Notes under the pieces: model-generated | The model's input: only the letters and a program-made list of their open reading frames with translations | Databases searched by the model: none | What the model was told of the DNA's origin: nothing | Assembly (NCBI GenBank): GCA_029263415.1 | Contig: JAJCXN010000008.1 | Span: 62,001-126,000, forward strand | From: Acidobacteriota bacterium | GTDB lineage: Bacteria > Acidobacteriota > Thermoanaerobaculia > Multivoradales > Multivoraceae | Direction of reading: 5' to 3' | Length of the DNA stretch: 64,000 nucleotides | Position numbers and translations under genes: made by a program | Shown: positions 42,264 through 50,149 of the stretch, one piece after another | How the letters are laid out: each line of letters starts with the position of its first letter | How positions within the stretch are numbered: position 1 is the stretch's first letter

Positions 42264-44944
42264 ATCAAACAACACCTAAGTGGGTCGCCAGCGCCTTCAA
42301 GTTCATCCTTCGTCTCTACCCGGCTCGGTTTCGCGACGACTGGCAAGATGAAATGGAGTCGGTGCTGCGGAGTGACCACCTGCAGCGAACAGGTCGGCTG
42401 GAGCAATCGCGCTTCTGGCTGCGAACCCTCGGTTCCACAATCGCAACGGCGCCCAAAGAGCACTTGTTCGATCTCGGAGCCGACCTGCGTTACACCCTCA
42501 GGACCCTGAAGCGTCGTCCGGTATTCCTTCTCGTCTCGGTGGCCTCGATGGCTATCGGAATTGGGGCTGCAACCGTTGTCGCAGCCACCTTGAGCTCTCT
42601 CTTCTTGCAGCCGGTTGCGGGCGTGGCGGACGCCGATCGCCTGATCAACATCAAACCGTTCTCGAGCCGCTCGGAGACGTTCGACAGCATCTCCTACCCC
42701 GACTACTTGGACCTGCAATCCTCGACTTCCTCGGTCGCTGATCTAGCCATCTTCCGCGGATCGACCACTACCGTCCGAGCCACGGCCGAAGATGATGCGG
42801 TCCCGGTTCTTTCCCAGTTCGCAACCTCAAATTTCCTGCCCACACTCGGCGTAGTGCCGTCGCAAGGACGCTTCTTCGTCAGTGAAGAGGACCACGCAGC
42901 GCGCCCGATGGCGGTGGTCAGCCATTGGCTTTGGGAGAACCGGCTGGGTAGCCGCGCCGACCTTGGTTCAATCCTGGTCAACGGCGAGTCGCTCGAGGTC
43001 ATCGGCGTAGGGCCCGCGGGGTTTAGGGGCAACTTCAAGGGGTTCCCCAGCGATCTGTTCCTGCCGCTACCCATGGGGAGCTTGGCTGGACTCGCGCCGC
43101 TCGAAGATCGCGCAGCACGCGAGTTCGAGATCATCGGTCGGCTGGCGCCGAGCGAGACCGTCAAGAGCGCAGCAGTCGAGTTCGATCGTCTCGGACAACT
43201 CATGGCGCAGAACAATCTCAACGCCAGTGATCTCAGTCTCCAGGTCGAACCGATGACCGGGATCGATGCCGACTTCCGTTCGGGTCTCTTGACGTTCTTG
43301 CTCTTGCTCTTGGCAGTCACCGGCTTGATCCTGGTTGTTGCAACGCTCAACGTCGCAGGAATGATGGCAAGCCGCGCCGCAGAACGCGCTCAAGAGACCA
43401 CGGTACGGATGGCTCTCGGTGCTCCCCGCTACCGTTTGAGCCGCCAGCTCACCGTCGAAGCGCTGCTACTCGGAGTGCTCTCCGCGGCTGCGGGCCTTGC
43501 TTTCTCGGTATGGGGCATCACTTATGTTGGCGCTGCCTTCGGCAGCATCGACTCGCGCGTGGCTGTTGACATCCCGCTCGATGGAGTTGCACTGACCACA
43601 GCTATTGGGCTCGCTCTCGCAGTGGCGCTGCTCGCTTCTTTTGCGTCTGGCTCGGCCAGCAGGCGTAGCACGCTGGTGCAGTCTCAACGGGGAACTTCGC
43701 CAAAGCAACGATGGCGGCGCGCGCTCGTCGTCGGGCAAGTGTTGTTGTCGTTCGTGGTCCTCACCTGCGCCGTCTTCTTCTTGAGGGCCCTCAATGAGGC
43801 AGGCGATATCGAAATCGGCTTCGACCCCGACCCAGTGGCAATCACCACGCTGAGTCCCCGCCTCGCCCAAATGGATTCCGGTGATGCACAACAACTCTTC
43901 AAAGATCTGGTCAATTCGGTTGAGGATCTTCCCGCGGTCGAGCGTGCCGCATTGATCACCCGCGTTCCTCTCGGCTTAGGTGCTCGCTTCTTCCCCAACC
44001 AAAGCGAGGTCGGCATTCCCGGCCACGAACCCGCTCAGAACACAGATGTGCTTAATGGCAACGATCAAACATCCACACAACCCGCACGCGACGGTTTCGC
44101 GATCGAAACAACAACGGTCGGCGAAGGCGCATTCGAAGTGCTGGGTCTGGAACTCGTCGAAGGTCGACCGTTTTTTGAGACCGACGACAAAACCAGACCG
44201 GCTGTAGTCGTCGTCAACCAGGTCTTCGCGCACCGCTTTTTCGACGGGGAGCAAGCCCTCGGCCAGACGATCTTCGTGGAGGGCGAAGCTCACTCCGTGA
44301 TCGGTGTCGCACGCAACGCAAAGTACCGAACACTCAACGAAGCCGAGGTCCCATTTCTCTACCTCTCCTTTCACCGGCAACAACCTGGCGGCGCCGATTT
44401 GATCGTCAAGGCTCAGGGTGCGGGCGACCAAAAAGCCGACCCAACCCTCCTGCTGTCAGCCATCCGAGATGCGCAAAGATCCCTAGCTCCCGATCTGCCA
44501 GTCCTTGAGCTCGGCACGGTCGCGGACCGGATCGCATCGTCGGTGCTGCCGCAGCGGGTCGGCGCCGTAGCAGCAGGAGCACTTGGACTACTCGGGCTGT
44601 TCCTCACCGCCATCGGCCTCGCTGGCGTCCTGGCTCACTGGGTGGACAGTCGTCGCCGGGAAATCGGCCTGCGCATGAGCGTTGGCGCGAGCCCATCTAG
44701 CGTCCTCAGTTTGGTCGTGAGCCAGGGGGCTTGGCTGGGTCTACTTGGCATGGCGCTGGGACTGCCCTTAGCGTTCGGACTTTCCAAGGCGCTGGCTGGC
44801 TTCCTTTACGGTGTGCCGTCGCTCGACCCGTGGACCTATCTCAGTGTGGGCGGCATTTTGGTCGTCACCATCTTGCTTGCCTGCGCCGCTCCCGCACTCA
44901 GGGCCTCTCGACTCGATCCCCTAGCGGCCCTTCGAGCGGAGTAG
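42260..44944 (+). CDS. ADOP-family ABC transporter permease (duplicated MacB/FtsX type)
   Basis: The 894-residue membrane protein starts with the short ADOP N-terminal segment (LRLYPARFRDDWQDEMESVL). A first membrane helix (FLLVSVASMAIGIGAATVVAATLS) leads to a MacB-like periplasmic core domain with 'YPDYLDLQ'. FtsX-type helices with 'ERAQETTVRMALGAPRYRL' follow. A second periplasmic core and second FtsX set (SRRREIGLRMSVGASPSSVLSLVV) complete the duplicated layout. The family lacks a linked ATPase gene, hence 'orphan permease', and none is found here. The transported or mechanically driven substrate is unknown. Confidence 0.94.
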   Translation: MNQTTPKWVASAFKFILRLYPARFRDDWQDEMESVLRSDHLQRTGRLEQSRFWLRTLGSTIATAPKEHLFDLGADLRYTLRTLKRRPVFLLVSVASMAIGIGAATVVAATLSSLFLQPVAGVADADRLINIKPFSSRSETFDSISYPDYLDLQSSTSSVADLAIFRGSTTTVRATAEDDAVPVLSQFATSNFLPTLGVVPSQGRFFVSEEDHAARPMAVVSHWLWENRLGSRADLGSILVNGESLEVIGVGPAGFRGNFKGFPSDLFLPLPMGSLAGLAPLEDRAAREFEIIGRLAPSETVKSAAVEFDRLGQLMAQNNLNASDLSLQVEPMTGIDADFRSGLLTFLLLLLAVTGLILVVATLNVAGMMASRAAERAQETTVRMALGAPRYRLSRQLTVEALLLGVLSAAAGLAFSVWGITYVGAAFGSIDSRVAVDIPLDGVALTTAIGLALAVALLASFASGSASRRSTLVQSQRGTSPKQRWRRALVVGQVLLSFVVLTCAVFFLRALNEAGDIEIGFDPDPVAITTLSPRLAQMDSGDAQQLFKDLVNSVEDLPAVERAALITRVPLGLGARFFPNQSEVGIPGHEPAQNTDVLNGNDQTSTQPARDGFAIETTTVGEGAFEVLGLELVEGRPFFETDDKTRPAVVVVNQVFAHRFFDGEQALGQTIFVEGEAHSVIGVARNAKYRTLNEAEVPFLYLSFHRQQPGGADLIVKAQGAGDQKADPTLLLSAIRDAQRSLAPDLPVLELGTVADRIASSVLPQRVGAVAAGALGLLGLFLTAIGLAGVLAHWVDSRRREIGLRMSVGASPSSVLSLVVSQGAWLGLLGMALGLPLAFGLSKALAGFLYGVPSLDPWTYLSVGGILVVTILLACAAPALRASRLDPLAALRAE

Positions 44945-44946
44945 CT

Positions 44947-45009
44947 GCACAGGGCACAGGGCACAGGGCACAGGGCACAGGGCACAGGGCACAGGGCACA
45001 GGGCACAGG
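44947..45009. repeat. Nine perfect copies of GCACAGG between convergent genes
   Basis: A 63-bp array of an exact 7-bp unit lies between the ADOP stop (44944) and the stop of the convergent lipoprotein gene (45051). There are no interspersed spacers. Perfect identity across nine copies suggests recent expansion by replication slippage. Confidence 0.97.
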
Positions 45010-45050
45010 GCGAGCCTGCCAGTTGCTCGCTCGACCGACTGGACGCGCCC

Positions 45051-46220
45051 TCAACCTTCGGATTCTGCGGCGGTCGCCCAAACGATCCGCGAAGCCTCAG
45101 GCGGTTGGAGTTGGTCCACGACTGCTTCTCTGATCTCCTGTTTTGAGGGAACCCGCCCGGTCAAGAACTCTCTTTGTGCAAAACCACTGACATCAAACGC
45201 ATCGCCGTCCGTTGCCTGCAAGAGGAATTCGGCTTTTGCCACCAGCGGGTCGGGCTGTAGCCATTCCCCCTCCAACGATCGAAAGGCATCCCACAAGCTG
45301 GTTCGCGGCACCCGCCAACTTCCATCTCCCGCGGCCTGCAGCCCCTCGACGCTCTGCGGATCTTGGCTCAAGGCTCGACCCGATGCGTCCGTAAGGACCA
45401 GAAGTATGTCGGTGCTGTAGGGGTCGTAGATCAAGCGCGAGAGTTCCTGCGCAGTATGGGCCTCGCCTTTGGGGGTCTCGTAGATCCCAACAACACGAAG
45501 CTCTGCTTCTTCATAACGCGACAAGAGAGCCTTCTCCAACGTCGTCGCGGTGCCTGCGGGCTCATCTTCGCCAAGGTCAGCGAAGGCCATCGAGAGGATC
45601 GCCATCCGACGACTCGGGTTGGTCTCGATGTGCTTCCAGAGTCCCGCCACCGCCTCCAGGTATTCAGCGATGGCATCCGTCCAATCGCTCAGCAGGCGCT
45701 CCATCCGTTGTCGCTGGCGTCGATCGCCGCCCTGCGGTGCACCGGGGACCAAGATGATGCCGATCCCATCGACTAGTCGTTCGACTCGAGCATCGATCGC
45801 ACTGTGAGCAAACAGCTCAGGCAAAGCGCGTTCGAGGTCGGTTGTTTGACTCCACGCCTCGTACCGAACCAACTGCTCTTCGTCATGGCGTTGCTCTGAA
45901 CCCACTAGAGCGCGGCTGGCGATGGTTCTCAGCGATCGCGGCCAATCCGCAGTGCCTTCGACCAACGATCGCTGAAAACGCTCTACTCGCTCCCGAGCAC
46001 GGTCACCATGGAGTTTCACTTCGTCGAAACCGACCGCGTAGTGAACGGTGCCGGCACCATCCGCCGTCACGCCGATCGTCAGTGTCTCTTCAACGCGATC
46101 CTTGAAGCATCCGCTGCATAGGAGCAGGGTCAGCAGGAGAGCGATGCGCCCTCGCAATGGCTGACCACCGCAACCGCGAAGGGCGCGGCTCTTTCGGCCA
46201 GATCGTTGAAAACTCCACAT
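45051..46220 (-). CDS. Putative lipoprotein of unknown function
   Basis: ATG 46220 gives 389 residues with a long basic start and a hydrophobic leader ending at Cys 38 (IALLLTLLLCSGC), a probable lipidation site. The mature protein is mixed alpha/beta with charged helices. It has no recognisable catalytic motif; segments such as 'GVTADGAGTVHYAVGF' and 'DGIGIILVPGAP' suggest a beta-rich N-terminal part. It is a single-gene unit read towards the ADOP gene, with the 7-bp repeat array between them. No homology is recognised. Confidence 0.75.
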   Translation of the reverse strand: MWSFQRSGRKSRALRGCGGQPLRGRIALLLTLLLCSGCFKDRVEETLTIGVTADGAGTVHYAVGFDEVKLHGDRARERVERFQRSLVEGTADWPRSLRTIASRALVGSEQRHDEEQLVRYEAWSQTTDLERALPELFAHSAIDARVERLVDGIGIILVPGAPQGGDRRQRQRMERLLSDWTDAIAEYLEAVAGLWKHIETNPSRRMAILSMAFADLGEDEPAGTATTLEKALLSRYEEAELRVVGIYETPKGEAHTAQELSRLIYDPYSTDILLVLTDASGRALSQDPQSVEGLQAAGDGSWRVPRTSLWDAFRSLEGEWLQPDPLVAKAEFLLQATDGDAFDVSGFAQREFLTGRVPSKQEIREAVVDQLQPPEASRIVWATAAESEG

Positions 46221-46266
46221 GGGTGCCTACTCTACTCACGCTCGCCGTCCGCCGCCCACCACCCAC

Positions 46267-46292
46267 CGCTCGCCGCTCGCCGCTCGCCGCTC
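46267..46292. repeat. CGCTCGC tandem repeat (about 3.7 copies)
   Basis: Three full copies of a 7-bp unit plus five bases of a fourth lie in the 122-bp gap between two minus-strand genes, just upstream of the lipoprotein start. The flanking sequence is also CGCC-rich. Confidence 0.85.
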
Positions 46293-46342
46293 CGGCCAAC
46301 TGCCACCTCGATTCACCCAACGCCCCGGAATGGGATCCCGCT

Positions 46343-47215
46343 CTAGACCGATTCCTCACCGTCTAGCTGAGGACGACCTCCTCGCAAGACCACCGAGATT
46401 CCAACCAGCACAGCGATATCAGCCAAAATCAGGCGCTGGGTAACAGGTTCGCCAAGCACCAAGATCCCCATGATGGCTGCCAGCGCCGGCACGCTGAGTT
46501 GAATCGTCGACGCGTTGACTACACTGAGTCGGGGCACCACCTTGTACCAGACGATGTACCCAAGGCCCGACGTGATGATCCCCGATAGCAGCGCATAGAC
46601 CAGGCCTTGCCCATCCACGTTCATGTAGGGAAACGCAACAGCGACCAACACCAGGCACATCGGCAGGGTGCGCATGAAGTTGCCTGCACTGGTCGCCACC
46701 GGGTCACCTACACCGCCTCCCCTTAGCGAGTAAACGCCCCATCCGACGCCGCTGATCGTCATCAGCAGTGCACCAGACCGAGCTGGTGCTGTGACTCCGG
46801 GCGAGAGCAGAAGGCCGACGCCCAAACAGGCCAGTACAAAGCCTGCCCACTGCGGGACGTTAAAGCGGTCGCCTTTGACCCACCCGAAACCCAGCATGGT
46901 CGCCTGAACTGTCCCAAAGAGAATCAGCGCACCAGCACCCGCCGACAATTGAAGGTAGGCGTAGGAGAAAGCAACTCCATACCCGAAGAGCGCCGTTGCC
47001 GACCACCAGCTGCCGGCTCTTAGCGACAACGTCTTGTCACGCAAGACGACAAAGAACCACAGACTCATGGCGCCAGAAACCAAGCGAGCAACGCTGAACG
47101 CGGCCGGGTCGGTTCCGGTCTCAGAAAGCGCCAATCTGGCGAGCAGGCTGTTCGCAGCAAACGCGACCATCGCGAAGCTTGCCATCGCGAAGAATCTCGC
47201 TTGGACCAATGTCAC
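46343..47215 (-). CDS. EamA/DMT-family inner-membrane transporter
   Basis: GTG 47215 starts a 290-residue protein with about ten hydrophobic helices in two repeated halves, as in the drug/metabolite transporter superfamily. The first half ends near 'CLGVGLLLSPGV', and the second EamA repeat shows 'SGIITSGLGYIVWYKVVPRLSVVNASTIQLSVPALAAIMGILVLGEPVTQRL'. Such proteins export amino acids, nucleosides or other small metabolites. The substrate cannot be read from sequence. An internal ATG ten codons later is a possible start. Confidence 0.9.
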   Translation of the reverse strand: MTLVQARFFAMASFAMVAFAANSLLARLALSETGTDPAAFSVARLVSGAMSLWFFVVLRDKTLSLRAGSWWSATALFGYGVAFSYAYLQLSAGAGALILFGTVQATMLGFGWVKGDRFNVPQWAGFVLACLGVGLLLSPGVTAPARSGALLMTISGVGWGVYSLRGGGVGDPVATSAGNFMRTLPMCLVLVAVAFPYMNVDGQGLVYALLSGIITSGLGYIVWYKVVPRLSVVNASTIQLSVPALAAIMGILVLGEPVTQRLILADIAVLVGISVVLRGGRPQLDGEESV

Positions 47216-47591
47216 CTCATTTGTCCTGCGTGGACGTCTATTCTTAGTGTTCGGCCCGACAATGTAGCAGCGTCAACTCGCACAAGGGCAGACGATCAAA
47301 CCGACCAGCCGGTATAGTTTGCCGAGTTCAGGTCAGCCACCTTAGGTATTCAGGAGTCAACCCAGGGCTCTGCCTCTATCCTCTGACGACTCGAACAACA
47401 CGAAGGCTGCTCAACCTGCGAATGACTCTTGCCTTACGCACCGTGACCGAACGAGCCCGCAGGCGACCGATCAGATGCTCAGAAGGATTTCTTGTGCCAA
47501 TTCGTCTTTTGCCCTGTCTTACCAGGCAGCATGAAACTGCCCCTCCACAAGACACCCTTCGACAACGACGCCAGTTGCCCCTGGCGCTCGA
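47216..47591. other. Intergenic region between divergent EamA and sigma-factor genes
   Basis: This 376-bp gap should contain both promoters. Small open frames within it (for example 47422-47613) lack coding features. No palindrome, repeat or RNA was recognised. Confidence 0.5.
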
Positions 47592-48221
47592 TTGGCTACG
47601 GGCCCCCGATTGAACGCGCGAGTCGATCTAGCCAACCTGAGCGACGAGGATCTGATCGCCGAGTTCAGGAGCGCACTCAGCAATCAGCCGAACACCGATC
47701 CGGCACCCTTCGCAGCAGTTCTCTACGAACGCCACTTCGAATCAGTCAAGAACTGGTGCTACCGCATCAGCGGCGATCCCGATCGCGCTCAGGACATGGC
47801 GCAAGACGTATTCTTGCGCCTGCAAACCAGGCTGGGCAGCTTCAAAGGAGACAGCCGGTTCGCCACTTGGCTCTATTCGCTCACTCGGCGAACGGCGATC
47901 AACTTCCTGCAGAAAGTCAGCAACCGTCTGGAGGACCGCGGCAACGAGGCCCTCGATTGGCAACTCGACACAGCCGAGTCAGGACTGGCAACCTTGGTGC
48001 GCCAAGAGCAACTCGAGAAGGTGATGGCAGTCGTCAACTCAGACCTCGAGCCGCTACCGCGCCAAGTCATTTACCTCCACTACCTCGTTGGGATGTCACT
48101 GAGCGCCATCAACCAGCACCTCGGCCTGACCAACAAATCAGGCGCGAAGGCTCACCTGGTTTCCGCTCAACGCAGCCTGCGCAAAGCCCTAGCACGCGAA
48201 CGGAAGGAACTTGAGTCTTAG
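47592..48221 (+). CDS. ECF-type RNA polymerase sigma factor (second set)
   Basis: The start is uncertain: TTG 47592 or TTG 47610, since no ATG precedes the conserved part. The 209-residue protein (from 47592) has region 2 (FAAVLYERHFESVKNWCYRISGDPDRAQDMAQDVFLRLQTRL, then RFATWLYSLTRRTAINFLQK) and region 4 (LEPLPRQVIYLHYLVGMSLSAINQHLGL). The stop codon is four bases before the start of a predicted zinc-binding anti-sigma protein, and the pair should act together. It shares no special features with the other sigma factor in the window. Confidence 0.9.
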   Translation: MATGPRLNARVDLANLSDEDLIAEFRSALSNQPNTDPAPFAAVLYERHFESVKNWCYRISGDPDRAQDMAQDVFLRLQTRLGSFKGDSRFATWLYSLTRRTAINFLQKVSNRLEDRGNEALDWQLDTAESGLATLVRQEQLEKVMAVVNSDLEPLPRQVIYLHYLVGMSLSAINQHLGLTNKSGAKAHLVSAQRSLRKALARERKELES

Positions 48222-48225
48222 TCCA

Positions 48226-49014
48226 ATGAACGAGCACGTACCCCCGAACGGATCCGAACCAAAAGCCACCGACCTGCGAGAGTTGCTGTCGGCTGCCTTC
48301 GCTGAAGACGGGCTAGAGAGCGCCAGCGACTGCCCATCACCCGAGTGGTGGTTCGAGTGGGCTGCGGGAAACTCGAACCCAACGGCCTCGGACTCAACGT
48401 CCAACGCTTCACCTGCCGTGCAATCGCCGCTATCGGCGCAAGACGCCGTTGAGCACGCCGCCACCTGTGCACGATGCAGCGCCGAGCGCACACTCGCGGA
48501 GGCTTTTATTGAAGAGCAGCACGCCAGTGGCACAGAACCTGCCACCAGCTCAGCCCCGCTGACTTTCCCTAAGGCCGCGCCCCCCACCAAACGCCCGTCG
48601 AACACAATGGGGCTTGCTGGATTGCTGGCGGCCGCAGCGGTTCTGTTCGCCGTCATTGGCACCGTCTCCGTTGTTCGCACGCCCAGTGTTCGCCCACCTG
48701 GCTCCGGCAAAGTCGTCAGAAGCCAGACTGTCGAAGCGATCGCCCCGACCGGAATCTTGATTTCAACACCGACTCAGTTCGAGTGGACCAACGTCGACAA
48801 CGCATCGACGTACGAACTCATCATCGAACGAGTCGATGGGGAGCGCGTCTTGGCGAGAACTGTCTCGACCTCCACCGTAAACCTGCAGACAACCGACTTG
48901 TCCCTACTCCAAAACTTCGTGCGCTATCGCTGGACGGTAGTAGCAACACTCAGCAACGGAGAAACAGCACGATCGCTGGCCACCGGATTCCGGATTGAGC
49001 CCGCAAGCCCGTAA
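48226..49014 (+). CDS. Membrane anti-sigma-like protein with HX3CX2C motif and periplasmic FnIII-like domain
   Basis: ATG 48226 is chosen over TTG 48211, which lies too close to the GGAAGGA box. The 262-residue protein has a cytoplasmic part containing the zinc anti-sigma signature H77-x3-C81-x2-C84 (HAATCARC). One membrane helix follows at about 128-150 (MGLAGLLAAAAVLFAVIGTV), then a periplasmic beta-sandwich resembling fibronectin III ('TQFEWTNVDNASTYELIIER'). Gene order after an ECF sigma factor supports an anti-sigma role. The FnIII-like sensor end is an inference from pattern. Translation may be coupled to the sigma gene. Confidence 0.82.
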   Translation: MNEHVPPNGSEPKATDLRELLSAAFAEDGLESASDCPSPEWWFEWAAGNSNPTASDSTSNASPAVQSPLSAQDAVEHAATCARCSAERTLAEAFIEEQHASGTEPATSSAPLTFPKAAPPTKRPSNTMGLAGLLAAAAVLFAVIGTVSVVRTPSVRPPGSGKVVRSQTVEAIAPTGILISTPTQFEWTNVDNASTYELIIERVDGERVLARTVSTSTVNLQTTDLSLLQNFVRYRWTVVATLSNGETARSLATGFRIEPASP

Positions 49015-49105
49015 ACGGGGTGCGCGGACCAGGAGCCACGCTCTGACGGCTTCACTAACCAGAGCCAACGCTAGAACCAAAACTGACGAATCGATCTTTC
49101 TACCA

Positions 49106-50149
49106 ATGAACAGCACAACCCCCAACACGCTCTCAAAGCGCAACGCCTCCTCTAGGAGCACCACTCTCCCAGCGTTCTTGCTGATGGCTCTCTGCAGTGC
49201 CGGAATCCTAGAAGGGCAGAATGAAGAACTCACACTGCGTGTCAACGACATCGAGGCGGTCGCTGGTGAGCAGACCGCCATTGTCGTCCGCACCTATGCC
49301 TCGCGGCCAATTTCGCAAGGCCAACTGTGTCTTCGGGCGTCCGGAAACCGACGCGCGGGCGCGCCCACTGGGCCATTTCTCTCGCTAGATGATTGGATCG
49401 TCTACAGCGCCAACGGCGACGTCCTGGGTAGTGCAGGACTCAACGGCAGCGACGAAATAGTCATCGACTTCAATTCCGCAGCCGCCTCCATTAACACCAC
49501 AGACGGTCCGCTGCTGGTCATTCGCGTCACGCTCGCCGAGGACCTTCTACCCGGTGAACTACTAGCAGTCGCGATTGACCCCGCCGGTACGTTCCTAGAA
49601 GACGAAGCCGGAATGCCCGTACAAGTCGACCTGCGATCCGGCGACCTCACGATTGTCGACGCATCTGCCCCGCTGACCCTTTCCGCTGAAGCCGAAGACA
49701 CTGAAGCAGGTTCGGTCGCGCGGCTCTCGATCGCCACCGAACGGGTGCTGCCGTGGATCAGCGGGTTCGTCGAGTTCGCCTACCCAGCGTCGATCGCCAA
49801 CGCCCTGCCGACGGTCCAGGTGGACCCGCGCTACGGCAACGCATCGTTGGTGGTGCTCTACCCCAGCAGCGGGGTCGTCAGCATCGACTTCCAATCGGCG
49901 GACCAATCGCTGAATACCCTACCGGGCGAGGTGATCCAGATACTGCTTCCGATCCGGACCGACGCACCCACCGGGACCTACCCCTTGAGCATCTCTCCTC
50001 TGACCGCCCAGGTGAGAGACGTAGGTGGTGTCCTGCGTACTGTCGCACTGCAGAACCTGGAAATCGAGAACGACCCTCTTGAGGTGATCAACGCCACGCT
50101 CTTCACTGACGGGTTCGAGACCGGTGACTCCAGCGCCTGGTCGCCTTAG
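49106..50149 (+). CDS. Secreted cohesin-like protein with C-terminal DGFETGDSSAWS tail
   Basis: ATG 49106 opens a 347-residue protein with a signal peptide (LPAFLLMALCSAGILEGQ). Two beta-sandwich modules resemble cohesin-type domains. The first is at about residues 43-185 (LTLRVNDIEAVAGEQTAIVVRT), the second at about 190-325 (LSAEAEDTEAGSVARLSIAT to PTGTYPLSI). The protein ends in LFTDGFETGDSSAWSP, a tail seen at the C-terminus of many secreted proteins in Acidobacteriota and Xanthomonadales-like bacteria. It follows the anti-sigma gene by 91 bases and converges with the CHAT gene, whose stop overlaps its own by four bases. A cell-surface or matrix role is inferred. Confidence 0.8.
   Translation: MNSTTPNTLSKRNASSRSTTLPAFLLMALCSAGILEGQNEELTLRVNDIEAVAGEQTAIVVRTYASRPISQGQLCLRASGNRRAGAPTGPFLSLDDWIVYSANGDVLGSAGLNGSDEIVIDFNSAAASINTTDGPLLVIRVTLAEDLLPGELLAVAIDPAGTFLEDEAGMPVQVDLRSGDLTIVDASAPLTLSAEAEDTEAGSVARLSIATERVLPWISGFVEFAYPASIANALPTVQVDPRYGNASLVVLYPSSGVVSIDFQSADQSLNTLPGEVIQILLPIRTDAPTGTYPLSISPLTAQVRDVGGVLRTVALQNLEIENDPLEVINATLFTDGFETGDSSAWSP

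Noticed and set aside
44947-45009. CRISPR array
   Set aside because: The units are 7 bp, contiguous and without spacers, and there are no cas genes in the window.
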